Shown: positions 1 through 9,300 of the stretch, one piece after another
Layout of the letters: each line of letters begins with the position of its first letter
Numbering within the stretch: position 1 is the first letter of the stretch
Position numbers and translations under genes: made by a program
Notes under the pieces: generated by a model
What the model saw: the letters and a program-made list of their open reading frames with translations, nothing else
Databases searched by the model: none
Told to the model about the DNA's origin: nothing
IMG/VR virus record: IMGVR_UViG_3300042897_000740
Location: 1 to 36,829 of that record
Origin: a virus
DNA: 36,829 bases
Direction: 5' to 3' (one strand)

Positions 1-120
1 GGCGGCGGTGCAGTAAACACAAATGGAACTGCCAATCTTGGCGGTGGTGGTGGTGGTGGTTCACTGGATGGTAATGGCGGCAATGGCGGCTCTGGTGTTG
101 TAATTATCAAACTAAATTAA
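1..120 (+). CDS. C-terminal end of glycine-rich tail/adhesin-like protein (partial, 5' end missing)
   Basis: Frame 1 is open from the left edge to a TAA at 118-120, giving the last 39 residues of a protein whose start lies outside the window. The visible part is dominated by glycine runs and ends in a short hydrophobic strand, GGSGVVIIKLN. The two complete glycine-rich genes in this window (4248-5189, 24918-26054) have similar glycine-rich C-terminal halves with a VVxV-type strand. Such glycine-rich domains are known in tail-fibre tip adhesins (polyglycine-II sandwich of phage S16 gp38), so a receptor-contacting or fibre-tip role is inferred. The next gene starts 15 bases downstream. Confidence 0.7.
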   Translation, partial: GGGAVNTNGTANLGGGGGGGSLDGNGGNGGSGVVIIKLN

Positions 121-135
121 TGGAGTGAGTGTATT

Positions 136-366
136 ATGGAAACTAAAATTTATCGTATGTATGGAATTGATACTGCAATGGAATTGCTTCGTCCAGGAGC
201 AAAGTGGGAGATAACAAATAATATGTTTACAAGATGGGAGGATGAAAGACCATGCCCAACTTGGGAAGAAGTTTCAAATATTATGGAAAAAATTAAGGCT
301 TTTGAAGATTCTATAGATACTATTTGGACAGAAGAACAATTACGAGAAATTGAAGGCAATAATTAA
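136..366 (+). CDS. small conserved phage protein of unknown function (76 aa)
   Basis: A compact 76-residue acidic protein with no signal peptide or membrane segment. A TGGAG ribosome-binding site at 121-125 lies 10 bases before the ATG. The central stretch MELLRPGAKWEI and the later PCPTWEE and KIKAFEDSI...W segments resemble a small protein I recall from the structural regions of T4-like marine phages; the function is unknown to me. Its place between a glycine-rich adhesin-like gene and a 2OG oxygenase suggests a late, virion-related role. A minus-strand ORF across the same bases is a shadow. Confidence 0.8.
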   Translation: METKIYRMYGIDTAMELLRPGAKWEITNNMFTRWEDERPCPTWEEVSNIMEKIKAFEDSIDTIWTEEQLREIEGNN

Positions 367-381
367 TACGGAGCTTTTATT

Positions 382-987
382 GTGAACACATATAATATTT
401 TTCCAACAACTGTTGGAATTGTGGAACTTAAACGAGAGTTAACTCAAACTGAAAAAACTTTTATTTTAAACCAAGATAAGAAAAAAAATGAGGGTAATAC
501 GACGAGTGTTGACAATTATATTTTAAAAAAGAAAAAATTAAATGATTTAAAAAAGTTTATCGAAGATTCAGTAACAGAGTATGTTAATAAATTATATTCT
601 CCAAAAACTGATTTGAATGTTTATGTTACTCAATCTTGGATAAATTATACTGAAAAAGGACAATATCATCATAAACATGCTCATCCAAATAGTTTTATTT
701 CTGGTGTGTTTTATGTAAATGCTGATATTACAAAAGATAAAATTCATTTTTATAAAAACGTATATGAACAATTTCAAATTGAACCAAAAGAATGGAATGT
801 ATCAAATTCTCCTTCTTGGTGGTTTGAAGTGGGAACTGGTAAGTTGATTTTATTTCCTTCTTCGTTAACTCATATGGTAAAGACAGTAGAGAGCGAAGAG
901 ACAAGAATTAGTTTATCATTTAATACTTTTATAAAAGGAAAACTTGGTATTAACTTAGATTTAACGGAGTTAATTTTAGGAGATTAA
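382..987 (+). CDS. putative 2OG-Fe(II) oxygenase (TIGR02466-like)
   Basis: A 201-residue protein resembling the small 2-oxoglutarate/Fe(II)-dependent oxygenases of the TIGR02466 type, common in marine T4-like phages and with unproven substrates. The signature is QSWINY..KG.YHHKHAHPNS..SGVFYV at residues 84-112, where the His cluster 96/97/99/101 supplies the first metal ligands. LILFPSSLTHMV (155-166) carries the distal His164 and is followed by R175, the likely 2OG-binding arginine, and the strand ISLSFN. The start is GTG, supported by GGAG at 370-373 eight bases upstream. It precedes the first collagen-like fibre block, so hydroxylation of fibre proline or lysine is a reasonable inference but is not shown by the sequence. 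Confidence 0.8.
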   Translation: MNTYNIFPTTVGIVELKRELTQTEKTFILNQDKKKNEGNTTSVDNYILKKKKLNDLKKFIEDSVTEYVNKLYSPKTDLNVYVTQSWINYTEKGQYHHKHAHPNSFISGVFYVNADITKDKIHFYKNVYEQFQIEPKEWNVSNSPSWWFEVGTGKLILFPSSLTHMVKTVESEETRISLSFNTFIKGKLGINLDLTELILGD

Positions 988-988
988 G

Positions 989-1363
989 ATGGCTCATTTT
1001 GCGCAACTAGACGAAAACAATGTAGTAATGCAAGTTATCGTTGTTTCTAACGAAGACACAGCAGACGCATTTGGTGTTGAAAAAGAACACATTGGTGCAG
1101 CATTTTGCGAAAAATTATTTGGTGGTGTGTGGAAACAAACAAGTTATAATGGTAATTTTAGAAAACGTTACGCTGGTGTAGGTTACACCTATAATGCTGA
1201 ACTTGACGCTTTTATTCCACCAAAACTATTTCCGTCATGGACATTAGATAACGAAACTGCAAATTGGGTAGCACCAATCGCAAAACCAGATGACGGTAAA
1301 TTGTATTTTTGGAAAGAAGATGAATTAAATTGGGTCGAAATACCTGAGCCACCTGCTTCGTAA
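989..1363 (+). CDS. conserved marine-phage structural-region protein, unknown function
   Basis: A 124-residue protein beginning MAHFAQLDENNVVMQVIVV. The later segments QTSYNGNFRKRYAGVGYTY and DAFIPPKLFPSW also match a family I recognise as widespread in cyanophages and other marine phages, both as free proteins and as domains of tail-fibre genes. No catalytic motif is visible; the many aromatic residues and the FPSW...NWVAP..KP pattern look like a beta-rich structural or fibre-associated domain. Its GGAG ribosome-binding site at 979-982 lies inside the end of the oxygenase gene and only one base separates the two genes, so they are probably translated together. Confidence 0.8.
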   Translation: MAHFAQLDENNVVMQVIVVSNEDTADAFGVEKEHIGAAFCEKLFGGVWKQTSYNGNFRKRYAGVGYTYNAELDAFIPPKLFPSWTLDNETANWVAPIAKPDDGKLYFWKEDELNWVEIPEPPAS

Positions 1364-1368
1364 ATTCA

Positions 1369-1376
1369 AATAAATA
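1369..1376 (+). promoter_or_regulatory. T4-like late promoter box (AATAAATA)
   Basis: AATAAATA differs from the T4 gp55-dependent late promoter consensus TATAAATA at one base. It lies in the short gap after the 124-residue protein, 26 bases before the ATG of the first collagen-like fibre. Transcription would be expected to start about six bases after the box, giving a leader of about 20 bases. Confidence 0.55.
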
Positions 1377-1402
1377 AGTTAACAACACTATAGAGTTGAA
1401 TA

Positions 1403-4246
1403 ATGCCAATTAATTTTCCAGAATCGCCGTCAAACAATCAGACGTATACGTTTAATGGTCGCACATGGACGTATAATGCGTCATCTGGTGCATGGCAAGC
1501 AAATGGTGTTCAAGGCGCACAGGGTGTTCAGGGTGAAATAGGCGCTCAAGGTGAACAAGGCGTTCAAGGCTCACAAGGTATTGCTGGTGATAAAGGTGCT
1601 CCTGGCGAACAAGGCGCTGTTGGCGCTCAAGGTAGTCAAGGCGTGCAGGGCGCACAAGGTGCACAAGGTTCTGTTGGCGCTCAAGGCGCGCAAGGTGCAA
1701 CTGGCACTCAAGGTGAAAAAGGTCAGAAAGGCGAAGTTGGCGCACAAGGCTTTCAAGGATTCCAAGGTGCGCAAGGTGTACAAGGTGCACAAGGTTCTGT
1801 TGGCGCTCAAGGTGCACAAGGTTCAACTGGCGCACAAGGCGTTCAAGGTGAAAAGGGCGAAAAGGGCGATACTGGATCGCAGGGTGTTGTAGGTGCACAA
1901 GGTGCGCAAGGCGTTCAAGGTGAAAAGGGCGAAAAGGGCGAGAAAGGTGATGTTGGCGCACAAGGTGCACAAGGTTTCCAAGGTGTACAGGGTACGCAAG
2001 GTGCACAGGGTATTGCTGGCGCACAAGGCGCAACAGGTTCACAAGGCGTTCAAGGATCAATTGGTGCACAAGGTGCAACTGGCGACAAAGGCGATAAAGG
2101 AGATACTGGCGCTCAGGGTGCAATTGGTGCACAAGGTGCACAAGGTGCGCAAGGCGTTCAAGGTGAAAGGGGCGAAAAGGGCGATATTGGTGCTCAAGGT
2201 TCTGTTGGTTCAAAAGGTGACGCAGGAGCACAAGGTGAACAAGGTTTTCAAGGCGTACAAGGTGCCACAGGAACTGGAGCGCAAGGCGCAACAGGTGAGA
2301 AAGGTTCTGTAGGTGCACAAGGTGAGCAAGGTCACCAAGGTTCTCAGGGCGTACAAGGCGCGACTGGTTCAAAAGGTGACGCGGGAGCACAAGGCGTTCA
2401 AGGCGCTGCTGGAGATAAAGGAGACACTGGAGCGCAAGGCGCAACTGGCGCACAAGGTGCACAAGGCGTTCAAGGTTCACAAGGTACGAAAGGAGATACT
2501 GGTGAATTTGGTGGTGCAACTTTTGATTATATTTACTTAACAAACACAGCAAACACTAATCCTGGTGTTGGTAATCTTAAATTTGACAATGCAACATTTA
2601 CAAGTGCTACAACTCTTTTCATCAATGAGAATGATGTAAATGCAATAAATGTCTTTAACTATCTACAGACTATTGACGATTCAACATCATCAATTAAAGG
2701 CACATACAAACTAGCAAATACTGCGAATATTTTACAATTTGCATTCTTTAATATAACTGGATTGCATAATCATAGCGGTGGATATTTCAGTGTCCCAACA
2801 ACACACATCTCAGGCGTAACATCATTCCCAAATACAACAAATGTTATCATTACGTTTGTTCGCACTGGTGATGCTGGCGATAAAGGTGCAACAGGTGCGC
2901 AAGGCGTACAAGGTGCCACGGGTGCTGGCGCTCAAGGCGAGAAAGGTCAGAAAGGTGAAATTGGTTTCCAAGGCGTACAAGGTGCTGCTGGCGCTCAAGG
3001 TGCCGTCGGCGCACAAGGCGATGCGGGTCCTCAAGGTGCACAAGGTCATCAGGGTGAAGCGGGTGCTCAAGGTGCGATTGGTGCACAAGGTGCAGCAGGT
3101 CCTCAAGGCGCACAAGGCGTTCAGGGAGCTGTCGGCACACAAGGTGAGAAGGGTCAAAAAGGCGATACTGGCGCTCAGGGCATACAAGGTGCAACAGGCT
3201 CTAAGGGAGAAGTTGGTGCACAAGGTCCACAAGGCGAACAAGGTGTACAAGGCGCTCAAGGTTTAGCTGGTGAAAATGGTGAATTTGGTTTCCAAGGTGT
3301 TCAGGGCGCACCTGGTACAAAGGGTGAGCAAGGATTCCAAGGCGTTCAAGGTACTGCAGGTTCAGCGGGTCCTCAAGGTTCACAGGGTGTACAGGGCGCT
3401 CAAGGTGTACAGGGCGAAAAAGGTCAAACGGGTGATACTGGCGCTCAAGGCGCTCAAGGTATTCAAGGTGCAGTTGGGGCACAAGGCGATAAAGGTGATA
3501 AGGGTGACATTGGTGCACAAGGTGCTACTGGTACGGGAACTCAAGGTGCGCAAGGTGTACAAGGTGAGCAAGGCTTCCAAGGCGTTCAAGGTGCCTCTGG
3601 TGGTGGCGGAAGCGCTACATGGTCACTCAAAACATCAAACTACACTGCAACATCTGGTGATGCACTTCTTGTAGATACTTCTGGTGGCACATTTACGATT
3701 ACACTACCATCAACCCCAACAACAGGCGCTTATGTTAAAATTGCTGACGCTGCAAATTTAGCACTAACAAATTTAACTGTCGGTAGAAATGGACAAACAA
3801 TTGAAGGTATCAGTGATGACTTGGTGATTGACATTCGTGGAACTATCACTGAATTAATTTATGACGGCGCAACGTGGGAAGTTACTTCTACAACGGGTCC
3901 AGCAGGTCCTACGGGAGCAAAAGGCGATAAAGGAAATTCATCTTTACCGCAATCTGGTGCAATTAAAACATCAAATTATTCTCTAACAACAGACGACATA
4001 GCGTCTTATGTAAGAGTTGGTAGTGGCGGTAGCATTACTGTTCCAAATAATGTATTCGCAAATGGTGATACTGTGACCGTATTTAATGAACACTCGTCAA
4101 ACATATCCGTCACATTAAGCATTCAAACGACTTATATTGCAGGAACAGCTGCAGCAGCAACAGCAGCAAATATTGCTGCAAGAGGTTTAATGACTGCACT
4201 ATTTACTGGCGCAAATAGTTGCGTGTTGTCAGGAACGGTATACTAA
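1403..4246 (+). CDS. collagen-like tail fibre protein (947 aa)
   Basis: N-terminal residues 1-34 (MPINFPESPSNNQTYTFNGR..W) resemble a short attachment segment common in marine phage fibres. Gly-X-Y collagen repeats fill residues about 35-371 and 488-733, mostly GAQ, GVQ, GEK and GDK triplets. A globular domain (about 372-487, FDYIYLTNTANTNPG...) interrupts the stalk, and related domains occur twice in the fibre at 27071-30973. The C-terminus has two related beta-domains starting SLKTSNYTATSGD and AIKTSNYSLTTDD, separated by a short collagen piece (about 831-844). Lysines in the repeats occupy the Y position, the usual lysyl-hydroxylase site. The protein is probably a trimeric receptor-binding or whisker-like fibre. 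A late promoter box precedes it, and the next gene starts after one base. Confidence 0.9.
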   Translation: MPINFPESPSNNQTYTFNGRTWTYNASSGAWQANGVQGAQGVQGEIGAQGEQGVQGSQGIAGDKGAPGEQGAVGAQGSQGVQGAQGAQGSVGAQGAQGATGTQGEKGQKGEVGAQGFQGFQGAQGVQGAQGSVGAQGAQGSTGAQGVQGEKGEKGDTGSQGVVGAQGAQGVQGEKGEKGEKGDVGAQGAQGFQGVQGTQGAQGIAGAQGATGSQGVQGSIGAQGATGDKGDKGDTGAQGAIGAQGAQGAQGVQGERGEKGDIGAQGSVGSKGDAGAQGEQGFQGVQGATGTGAQGATGEKGSVGAQGEQGHQGSQGVQGATGSKGDAGAQGVQGAAGDKGDTGAQGATGAQGAQGVQGSQGTKGDTGEFGGATFDYIYLTNTANTNPGVGNLKFDNATFTSATTLFINENDVNAINVFNYLQTIDDSTSSIKGTYKLANTANILQFAFFNITGLHNHSGGYFSVPTTHISGVTSFPNTTNVIITFVRTGDAGDKGATGAQGVQGATGAGAQGEKGQKGEIGFQGVQGAAGAQGAVGAQGDAGPQGAQGHQGEAGAQGAIGAQGAAGPQGAQGVQGAVGTQGEKGQKGDTGAQGIQGATGSKGEVGAQGPQGEQGVQGAQGLAGENGEFGFQGVQGAPGTKGEQGFQGVQGTAGSAGPQGSQGVQGAQGVQGEKGQTGDTGAQGAQGIQGAVGAQGDKGDKGDIGAQGATGTGTQGAQGVQGEQGFQGVQGASGGGGSATWSLKTSNYTATSGDALLVDTSGGTFTITLPSTPTTGAYVKIADAANLALTNLTVGRNGQTIEGISDDLVIDIRGTITELIYDGATWEVTSTTGPAGPTGAKGDKGNSSLPQSGAIKTSNYSLTTDDIASYVRVGSGGSITVPNNVFANGDTVTVFNEHSSNISVTLSIQTTYIAGTAAAATAANIAARGLMTALFTGANSCVLSGTVY

Positions 4247-4247
4247 A

Positions 4248-5189
4248 ATGTCGTTAATTCCTGCCATGCTTTTAGGTGGAGCATATAGACCATCTGGTAA
4301 TAATGCTCCACCCACTGTTGATATTATTGTTATTGGTGGCGGCGGTGGTGGTGATGTCGGCGGCGGCGGTGGTGGTGGTGTGAGAGATATCAATAATATT
4401 GGCATTGCGCAAGGTGTTGTGTATCCTATTTCTGTTGGCGGAGGAGGAGGAACTAATACTAATGGTAGTGCTTCAAATTTCGCCGCCGCATCTTCGTTTC
4501 CAAACACAGATTTCAGAAAATGGCTAAACTCTACATTTCCAGGAACAAATTACCCAGCAGCAGGTGGTGGTGGCGGCGGACTCGCAGGTTGGCTTCCTGG
4601 AAATCCGACTAATGCTGCTGGTAAAAGTGGTGGCTCTGGTGGTGGGGGAGGAATGGGTACAACACCAGCGCCTAACACAGGTGTATATACAGGTCTTCCT
4701 CCTGCTGTGCCTGCATCAGGTGGCGCGGGTAACACACCATCTTTCTCTCCACCACAAGGTAATCCTGGCGGTTCTTCATCAGCTGATGCTTATTTTGGCG
4801 GTGGGGGAGGAGGAGGTTGGGGTGCTTCTGGACAAGCAGGTAGCACACCAAAAGGTGGTAATGGCGGATCTGGATATTCAAATAGTTTACTTGGTCCTTT
4901 AGTTTATGCAGGTGGTGGCGGAGGAGGTGGATCATCTGCTGGTGGTACAGGATCAGGCGGTGGTGGTAATGGTGGCGTCAGTGGCTCACAGGCTGGATCA
5001 AGAGCTGGCGGTGGCGGTGGTCGCGGCGTTCAGGGTGGTGGATCGAGTGGTGGTGGAGGAATTGTAGTTGTGTCTTACCCTAATGCTTATGATGACGCAA
5101 CTTTGTTTCCTGGATCATCAGGAGCGCAACTAGCGCCAGATGGAACAAAATATTACACATTTTCATTTAGCGGTTCAATTCGTTGGTAA
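4248..5189 (+). CDS. glycine-rich tail fibre/adhesin-like protein (313 aa)
   Basis: A short N-terminus (MSLIPAMLLGGAYRPSGN) leads into VDIIVIGGGGGG and then long glycine runs broken by single hydrophobic or polar residues to about residue 265. It ends with the strand IVVVSY and a beta-like tail YYTFSFSGSIRW. This layout matches glycine-rich phage proteins thought to form polyglycine-II bundles at fibre tips. The start lies one base after the stop of the 947-residue collagen-like fibre, so stalk and possible tip protein are translationally coupled. The same stalk/glycine-rich pairing recurs at 22609-26054. No enzymatic motif is visible. Confidence 0.8.
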   Translation: MSLIPAMLLGGAYRPSGNNAPPTVDIIVIGGGGGGDVGGGGGGGVRDINNIGIAQGVVYPISVGGGGGTNTNGSASNFAAASSFPNTDFRKWLNSTFPGTNYPAAGGGGGGLAGWLPGNPTNAAGKSGGSGGGGGMGTTPAPNTGVYTGLPPAVPASGGAGNTPSFSPPQGNPGGSSSADAYFGGGGGGGWGASGQAGSTPKGGNGGSGYSNSLLGPLVYAGGGGGGGSSAGGTGSGGGGNGGVSGSQAGSRAGGGGGRGVQGGGSSGGGGIVVVSYPNAYDDATLFPGSSGAQLAPDGTKYYTFSFSGSIRW

Positions 5190-5195
5190 TGGTAA

Positions 5196-5203
5196 AATAA
5201 ATA
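5196..5203 (+). promoter_or_regulatory. T4-like late promoter box (AATAAATA)
   Basis: AATAAATA lies seven bases after the stop of the glycine-rich gene and 24 bases before the ATG at 5228. A short TTAGG ribosome-binding site (5215-5219) lies between box and start, as expected for a functional leader. It would drive the 5228-6366 genes and perhaps the RCC1 gene behind them. Confidence 0.55.
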
Positions 5204-5227
5204 TTTAAAATTAATTAGGTTTAAAAA

Positions 5228-5830
5228 ATGCCAACAACATTATCGTCAATATTACCAGCAGTACCTCCTGGCGCTCAAGGCGCTCAGGGTGCACAAGGTC
5301 ATCAAGGTGTACAAGGAGCTCAAGGCGTACAGGGTTCGCAAGGTAGTGATGTAGTTGTCGAAAATTCTTCTGCTACAATTTATTATCCAGTTATATCGAC
5401 TTCAACAACTGGTGCGTTAACACCGAATGTTTCAACGACAAAATTACAATTTCAACCATCAATTGGCGAATTAAGCGCAAACATATATGCAGCAAATTCA
5501 TACGTGCATTACGCATCAAATCCTTCAATTGCAACAAACGTATTAACATTAGATTTGCGCCTTGCTAATTTTTTCTATGTAACATTAAATGCAAACATTA
5601 ATACGTTGACAATAAACAACACAGAAGCAACAAATCAAGTTTCTTCATTTGCAGTACTATTTACTGCAGATGGAACTGCAAGAACAGTCAGTTGGCCAGT
5701 CAATTTTTATTGGCCAAGCGGCACTGCTCCAACATTAACATCAGTAAACGGCAAGAAAGATTTATTTTTCTTCTTTACTCATGACGGCGGAACAAATTGG
5801 TACGCTCTCACTTCAGGACAAAATCTATAA
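5228..5830 (+). CDS. short collagen-stalk tail fibre protein (200 aa)
   Basis: Residues 1-15 form an anchor (MPTTLSSILPAVPPG) and residues 16-39 a brief collagen-like stalk of GAQ, GHQ, GVQ and GSQ triplets without lysine. The rest is a beta-rich head. The segment from IYYPV to STTKLQF and the C-terminal domain (VLTLDLRLANFFYVTLNANI... to TVSWP..FYWPSGTAPTLT...DGGTNWYAL..GQN) resemble domains recurring in many marine phage fibre and structural proteins. The stalk is much shorter than in the other collagen-like fibres here, so this could be a short fibre or an adaptor. It overlaps the next gene by one base (TAATG). Confidence 0.85.
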   Translation: MPTTLSSILPAVPPGAQGAQGAQGHQGVQGAQGVQGSQGSDVVVENSSATIYYPVISTSTTGALTPNVSTTKLQFQPSIGELSANIYAANSYVHYASNPSIATNVLTLDLRLANFFYVTLNANINTLTINNTEATNQVSSFAVLFTADGTARTVSWPVNFYWPSGTAPTLTSVNGKKDLFFFFTHDGGTNWYALTSGQNL

Positions 5831-6366
5831 TGTCTAATTATGCACTCGTAGAAAATAATGAAGTTGTTGGTGTTTATTCACATCTTCCAACAAATTGGAA
5901 AAATGTGAGCAATTTTTTTGCGCTTGAAGGTGATGATGATACTTTAAAAACATTCGGTTGGTATAAAGTAGTGAAGACAACACCTTCTTACGATCCAACA
6001 ACACAAAGATTAGAAGGTGTGCGTTCTTGGTATGATGTTGAAACAGACACCGCATACACTGTTGATCTTGTTGTTGACATTCCAGTATATCCTGAACATT
6101 CTTCATTTTTAACAGAAGAAGAATTAGAACAACAAAGATTAAAAGATATTGAAACTCGTTGGATAGAAGTTCGTATCGAACGCGACAAACGTATGAAAGA
6201 TTTTGAGTGGCGATATGTTCGCTATGAGCGTCAAGTTCGCCTTTCTTTAACAACGACAGACAATATAACTGATTTGGATCAATATATGCAATCTCTTGCA
6301 GATATAACAACACAATCAGATCCATACAATATTGTTTGGCCAACTTATAATGCATCAGAGTCATGA
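5830..6366 (+). CDS. tail-assembly-chaperone-like protein (178 aa)
   Basis: The chosen start is the ATG at 5830, overlapping the previous stop; an in-frame upstream start at 5797 would only add residues inside the preceding gene. The N-terminus MSNYALVENNEVVGVY..LPTNW is a familiar opening of small phage fibre-associated proteins. The C-terminal part (RIERDKRMKDFEWRYVRYER, then LDQYM.SLADITTQ..PYNIVWP) resembles the phage tail assembly chaperone domain (PF16778-like: R..RD..L...DW...W..YRQ.LRDI...P..I.WP). A role in folding or trimerising a neighbouring fibre is inferred. Its stop overlaps the start of the first RCC1 gene by four bases (ATGA), which suggests that protein as a client. Confidence 0.75.
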   Translation: MSNYALVENNEVVGVYSHLPTNWKNVSNFFALEGDDDTLKTFGWYKVVKTTPSYDPTTQRLEGVRSWYDVETDTAYTVDLVVDIPVYPEHSSFLTEEELEQQRLKDIETRWIEVRIERDKRMKDFEWRYVRYERQVRLSLTTTDNITDLDQYMQSLADITTQSDPYNIVWPTYNASES

Positions 6367-9300
6367 TATTAAATACTTGGTTATTAAGCGTACAACGAGC
6401 AGCAGGTGGTTTAGCTCCCGCAGGATTATTTACCTGGGGCTTAAACGCAACTGGACAACTTGGTGATGGTACTACACTTAACGATGAGATTCCAACAAAA
6501 ATTGGGTTTGAATCTTGGTCGCAAATTTCAACTGGCGATTCATATACTGTTGGTATTTTATCAAATAGTAGACTATATGCCTGGGGTCAAAATAATCTAG
6601 GTCAACTTGGTGACGGCACAACTCTCAATAAATCATCACCTATACAAATTGGTACTTTGAGCTGGCGTAACGTTGTTGCTGCTAAAGATGGTAAGACCAC
6701 TCTTGCTATTGCATCAAATGGCGCTTTGTATGCTTGGGGCAATAATACCAGCGGTCAGTTTGGTGACGGAACGTTTGTTAATAAATCTTCGCCTGTTAAA
6801 ATCGGCAGTTCAAGTTGGATAGGGTTAACCGCCAGTCTTGGAATAACAGCTGCTATTACTTCCGATTATACTTTATGGAGTTGGGGATTTTTCAACGCTC
6901 TTGGTGATGGTCAAACTAATACATCAACAACCCCAGTACAGATAGGTCAATCTGGAATATCTTATGTTTCAGTTACTGCTTGTCAGGGTGTTAACACTAC
7001 GCTCGTTAATCCAGGTTTATTTACTGTTCGCGATGGCTATTTACTTGCATTAGACAATACAGGTAGAATTTGGACAGCAGGCAATATCGGAACACCAGGA
7101 AATTATTGGTATGAAATCGCAGTTGGCACCGAACATGTTCTTGCGTTGAGATCTGATGGACGTTTATTTGGTTGGGGTCAGAATAGCACTTATAGTAGCG
7201 TAGGTGACGGAACAGCATTCAATCGTTCATCACCAGTTTCTATAGGCACTTCAAGTTGGATTGCAATTGGCGCTGCTGGTTATACATCATATGCAATCAG
7301 GTCTGACGGAGCATTATTTGCTTGGGGTGATAATAGAGGCGGTGAAATTGGTGATGGTCAAACGGTTAAAGATTTTTCTGATACCGTATCTTGGACCAAA
7401 ATTTTTGCTAGTAGCAATACATTTTTTGCAACAACTTCTGATGGTTCTTTCTGGGGTTGGGGTGAAAATAATGTTGGACAACTCGGTGTTGGTAACACTG
7501 TTAATCATAATTTTCCATACAAACTTAATTATATTTTCAATGCGGTTTCACCACCAACAATTTTAGATTTTAGTGTTGGTTCGCAAACCTGTGGAGTTAT
7601 AACATCAAATGGTGCCCTCTATATGTGGGGTGGTAACGCAACTGGACAAGTTGGCGACAATACATCAGTAAATAAATCTTCACCAATCAAAATTGGTTCT
7701 CAAAGTTGGGCAAAAATTTCTGTAGGACCTACGCACACTCTCGCGATTAATGCTACTGGTCAATTGTTTTCGTGGGGAAGCGGAAATCAAATGGGAGATA
7801 ATGTTGCTGGCACTAAATCTTCTCCTGTACAAATCGGCACAAATCAAGCCTCAAGTTGGTCATTTATTTCAGCAGGTGGTCCACAAATGATGGCTATTTC
7901 AAGCCTAGGACATCTGTATAGTTGGGGGGCGCAATTTGCTGGAGAACTCGGAACTGGAAACGCAGGATCTGTCTCATATGATCCGCGTTCTTGGACACAA
8001 ATTGCTATAAGCGGAACTGCTTCATATGCAATTGATACAAATCAAACCTTATATGTTTGGGGTAATCGATTACTTGGTGGTCTTGGTGATGGTTCAACCG
8101 TTTCATTTAATAATACTCCTCTTGCCCTTCCAGCTTTTAGTGGAACTCAATGTAGTAAAATTACTGGCGCAATAAATTCTACAGGTCCTGCCGCTGCACT
8201 GGTATTGACTGATGGGCGATTGTGGACATGGGGAATTGGCACTAGTGGTCTTGGTGCAAGAGGAGCTGCTGGAGCTATTTCTGCCCCATCACAAGTTTTG
8301 GGAAGTTGGCTTACAGTCGAATCTGGTGCATTCAATCAAGCTGGACTTAAAGTTGGAAATACACTATTTACTTGGGGCGGTAACGCAACTGGACAACTTG
8401 GTGATGGTACAACAATTGCTAAATCATCCCCAGTTCAAATTGGCTCAGAAAGTTGGACGCAAGTTGCTCTTACCGCAAATGCAATAGCAGCGATTCACGC
8501 TAACGGTGCATTATATACTTGGGGTGCAGCTCTAGAGCTTGGAGATGGTTCAACAGCAAATAGATCGTCACCAGTAAAAATTGGTACTGAAAGTTGGTTG
8601 ATGATCGCGGGAGGTGCATCAGGTCACTTCGCGGCAATTCATTCGAATGGTGCATTGTTTACTTGGGGTTATAATGCATTTGGTGAGTTAGGTAACGGAA
8701 CAACAGTAAATCAATCATCAATGATTCAAATTGGCGCATCAAGTTGGTCTTTTGTTGGTGGACGTTTCCGTACTACTATTGGTCGATTAGTTAGCGATTC
8801 TGCAAATCTTTATACATGGGGTGCTGATTACAGAACTACAACAGATACTGCACGAAGTTCACCAGTATTGTTACAAGGATACAAAGATTATTTGCCATCA
8901 AATTCGCCATATTTAGTTGGTCTAGTAAATGTCGTTTTAGCAATTAATTCCAATTCACATTTAATGGCGTGGGGTAACAATAGTCTTGGTCAGTTGGGGC
9001 TTGCAAATACGACTAATTATAATTCACCAAGAAGAACACTTCAATTTAACCTTGGAACGACAGCAACTCCAGCATTCAGATATTACCCACATTTTGTTGG
9101 TACTGATGGTACAGAACCTTGGAACACCCCAGAAACAACAATAGGATTATCAAGTTGGTCTTTTGTTAGTACGGGCGGCACAGGCACTAATAACGGTCAT
9201 ACTTTAGCAATTAAAAATAGTGGCGAATTATGGGCTTGGGGAAATAATGTGTTTGGAAATATCGGCGATGGAACAACTACCGCTAAATCATCTCCAGTAC

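Noticed and set aside
1452-3674. Long open frames on both strands across the collagen tract, rich in Leu/His or Lys/Val
   Set aside because: They are frame shadows of the Gly-X-Y repeat; the repeated GGN codons keep other frames open. The same holds for those at 28058-30461, 23978-24433 and 36017-36560.
5797-5829. Upstream in-frame ATG for the chaperone-like gene
   Set aside because: The extension lies wholly inside the preceding fibre gene, and the familiar MSNYALVEN opening begins at 5830.
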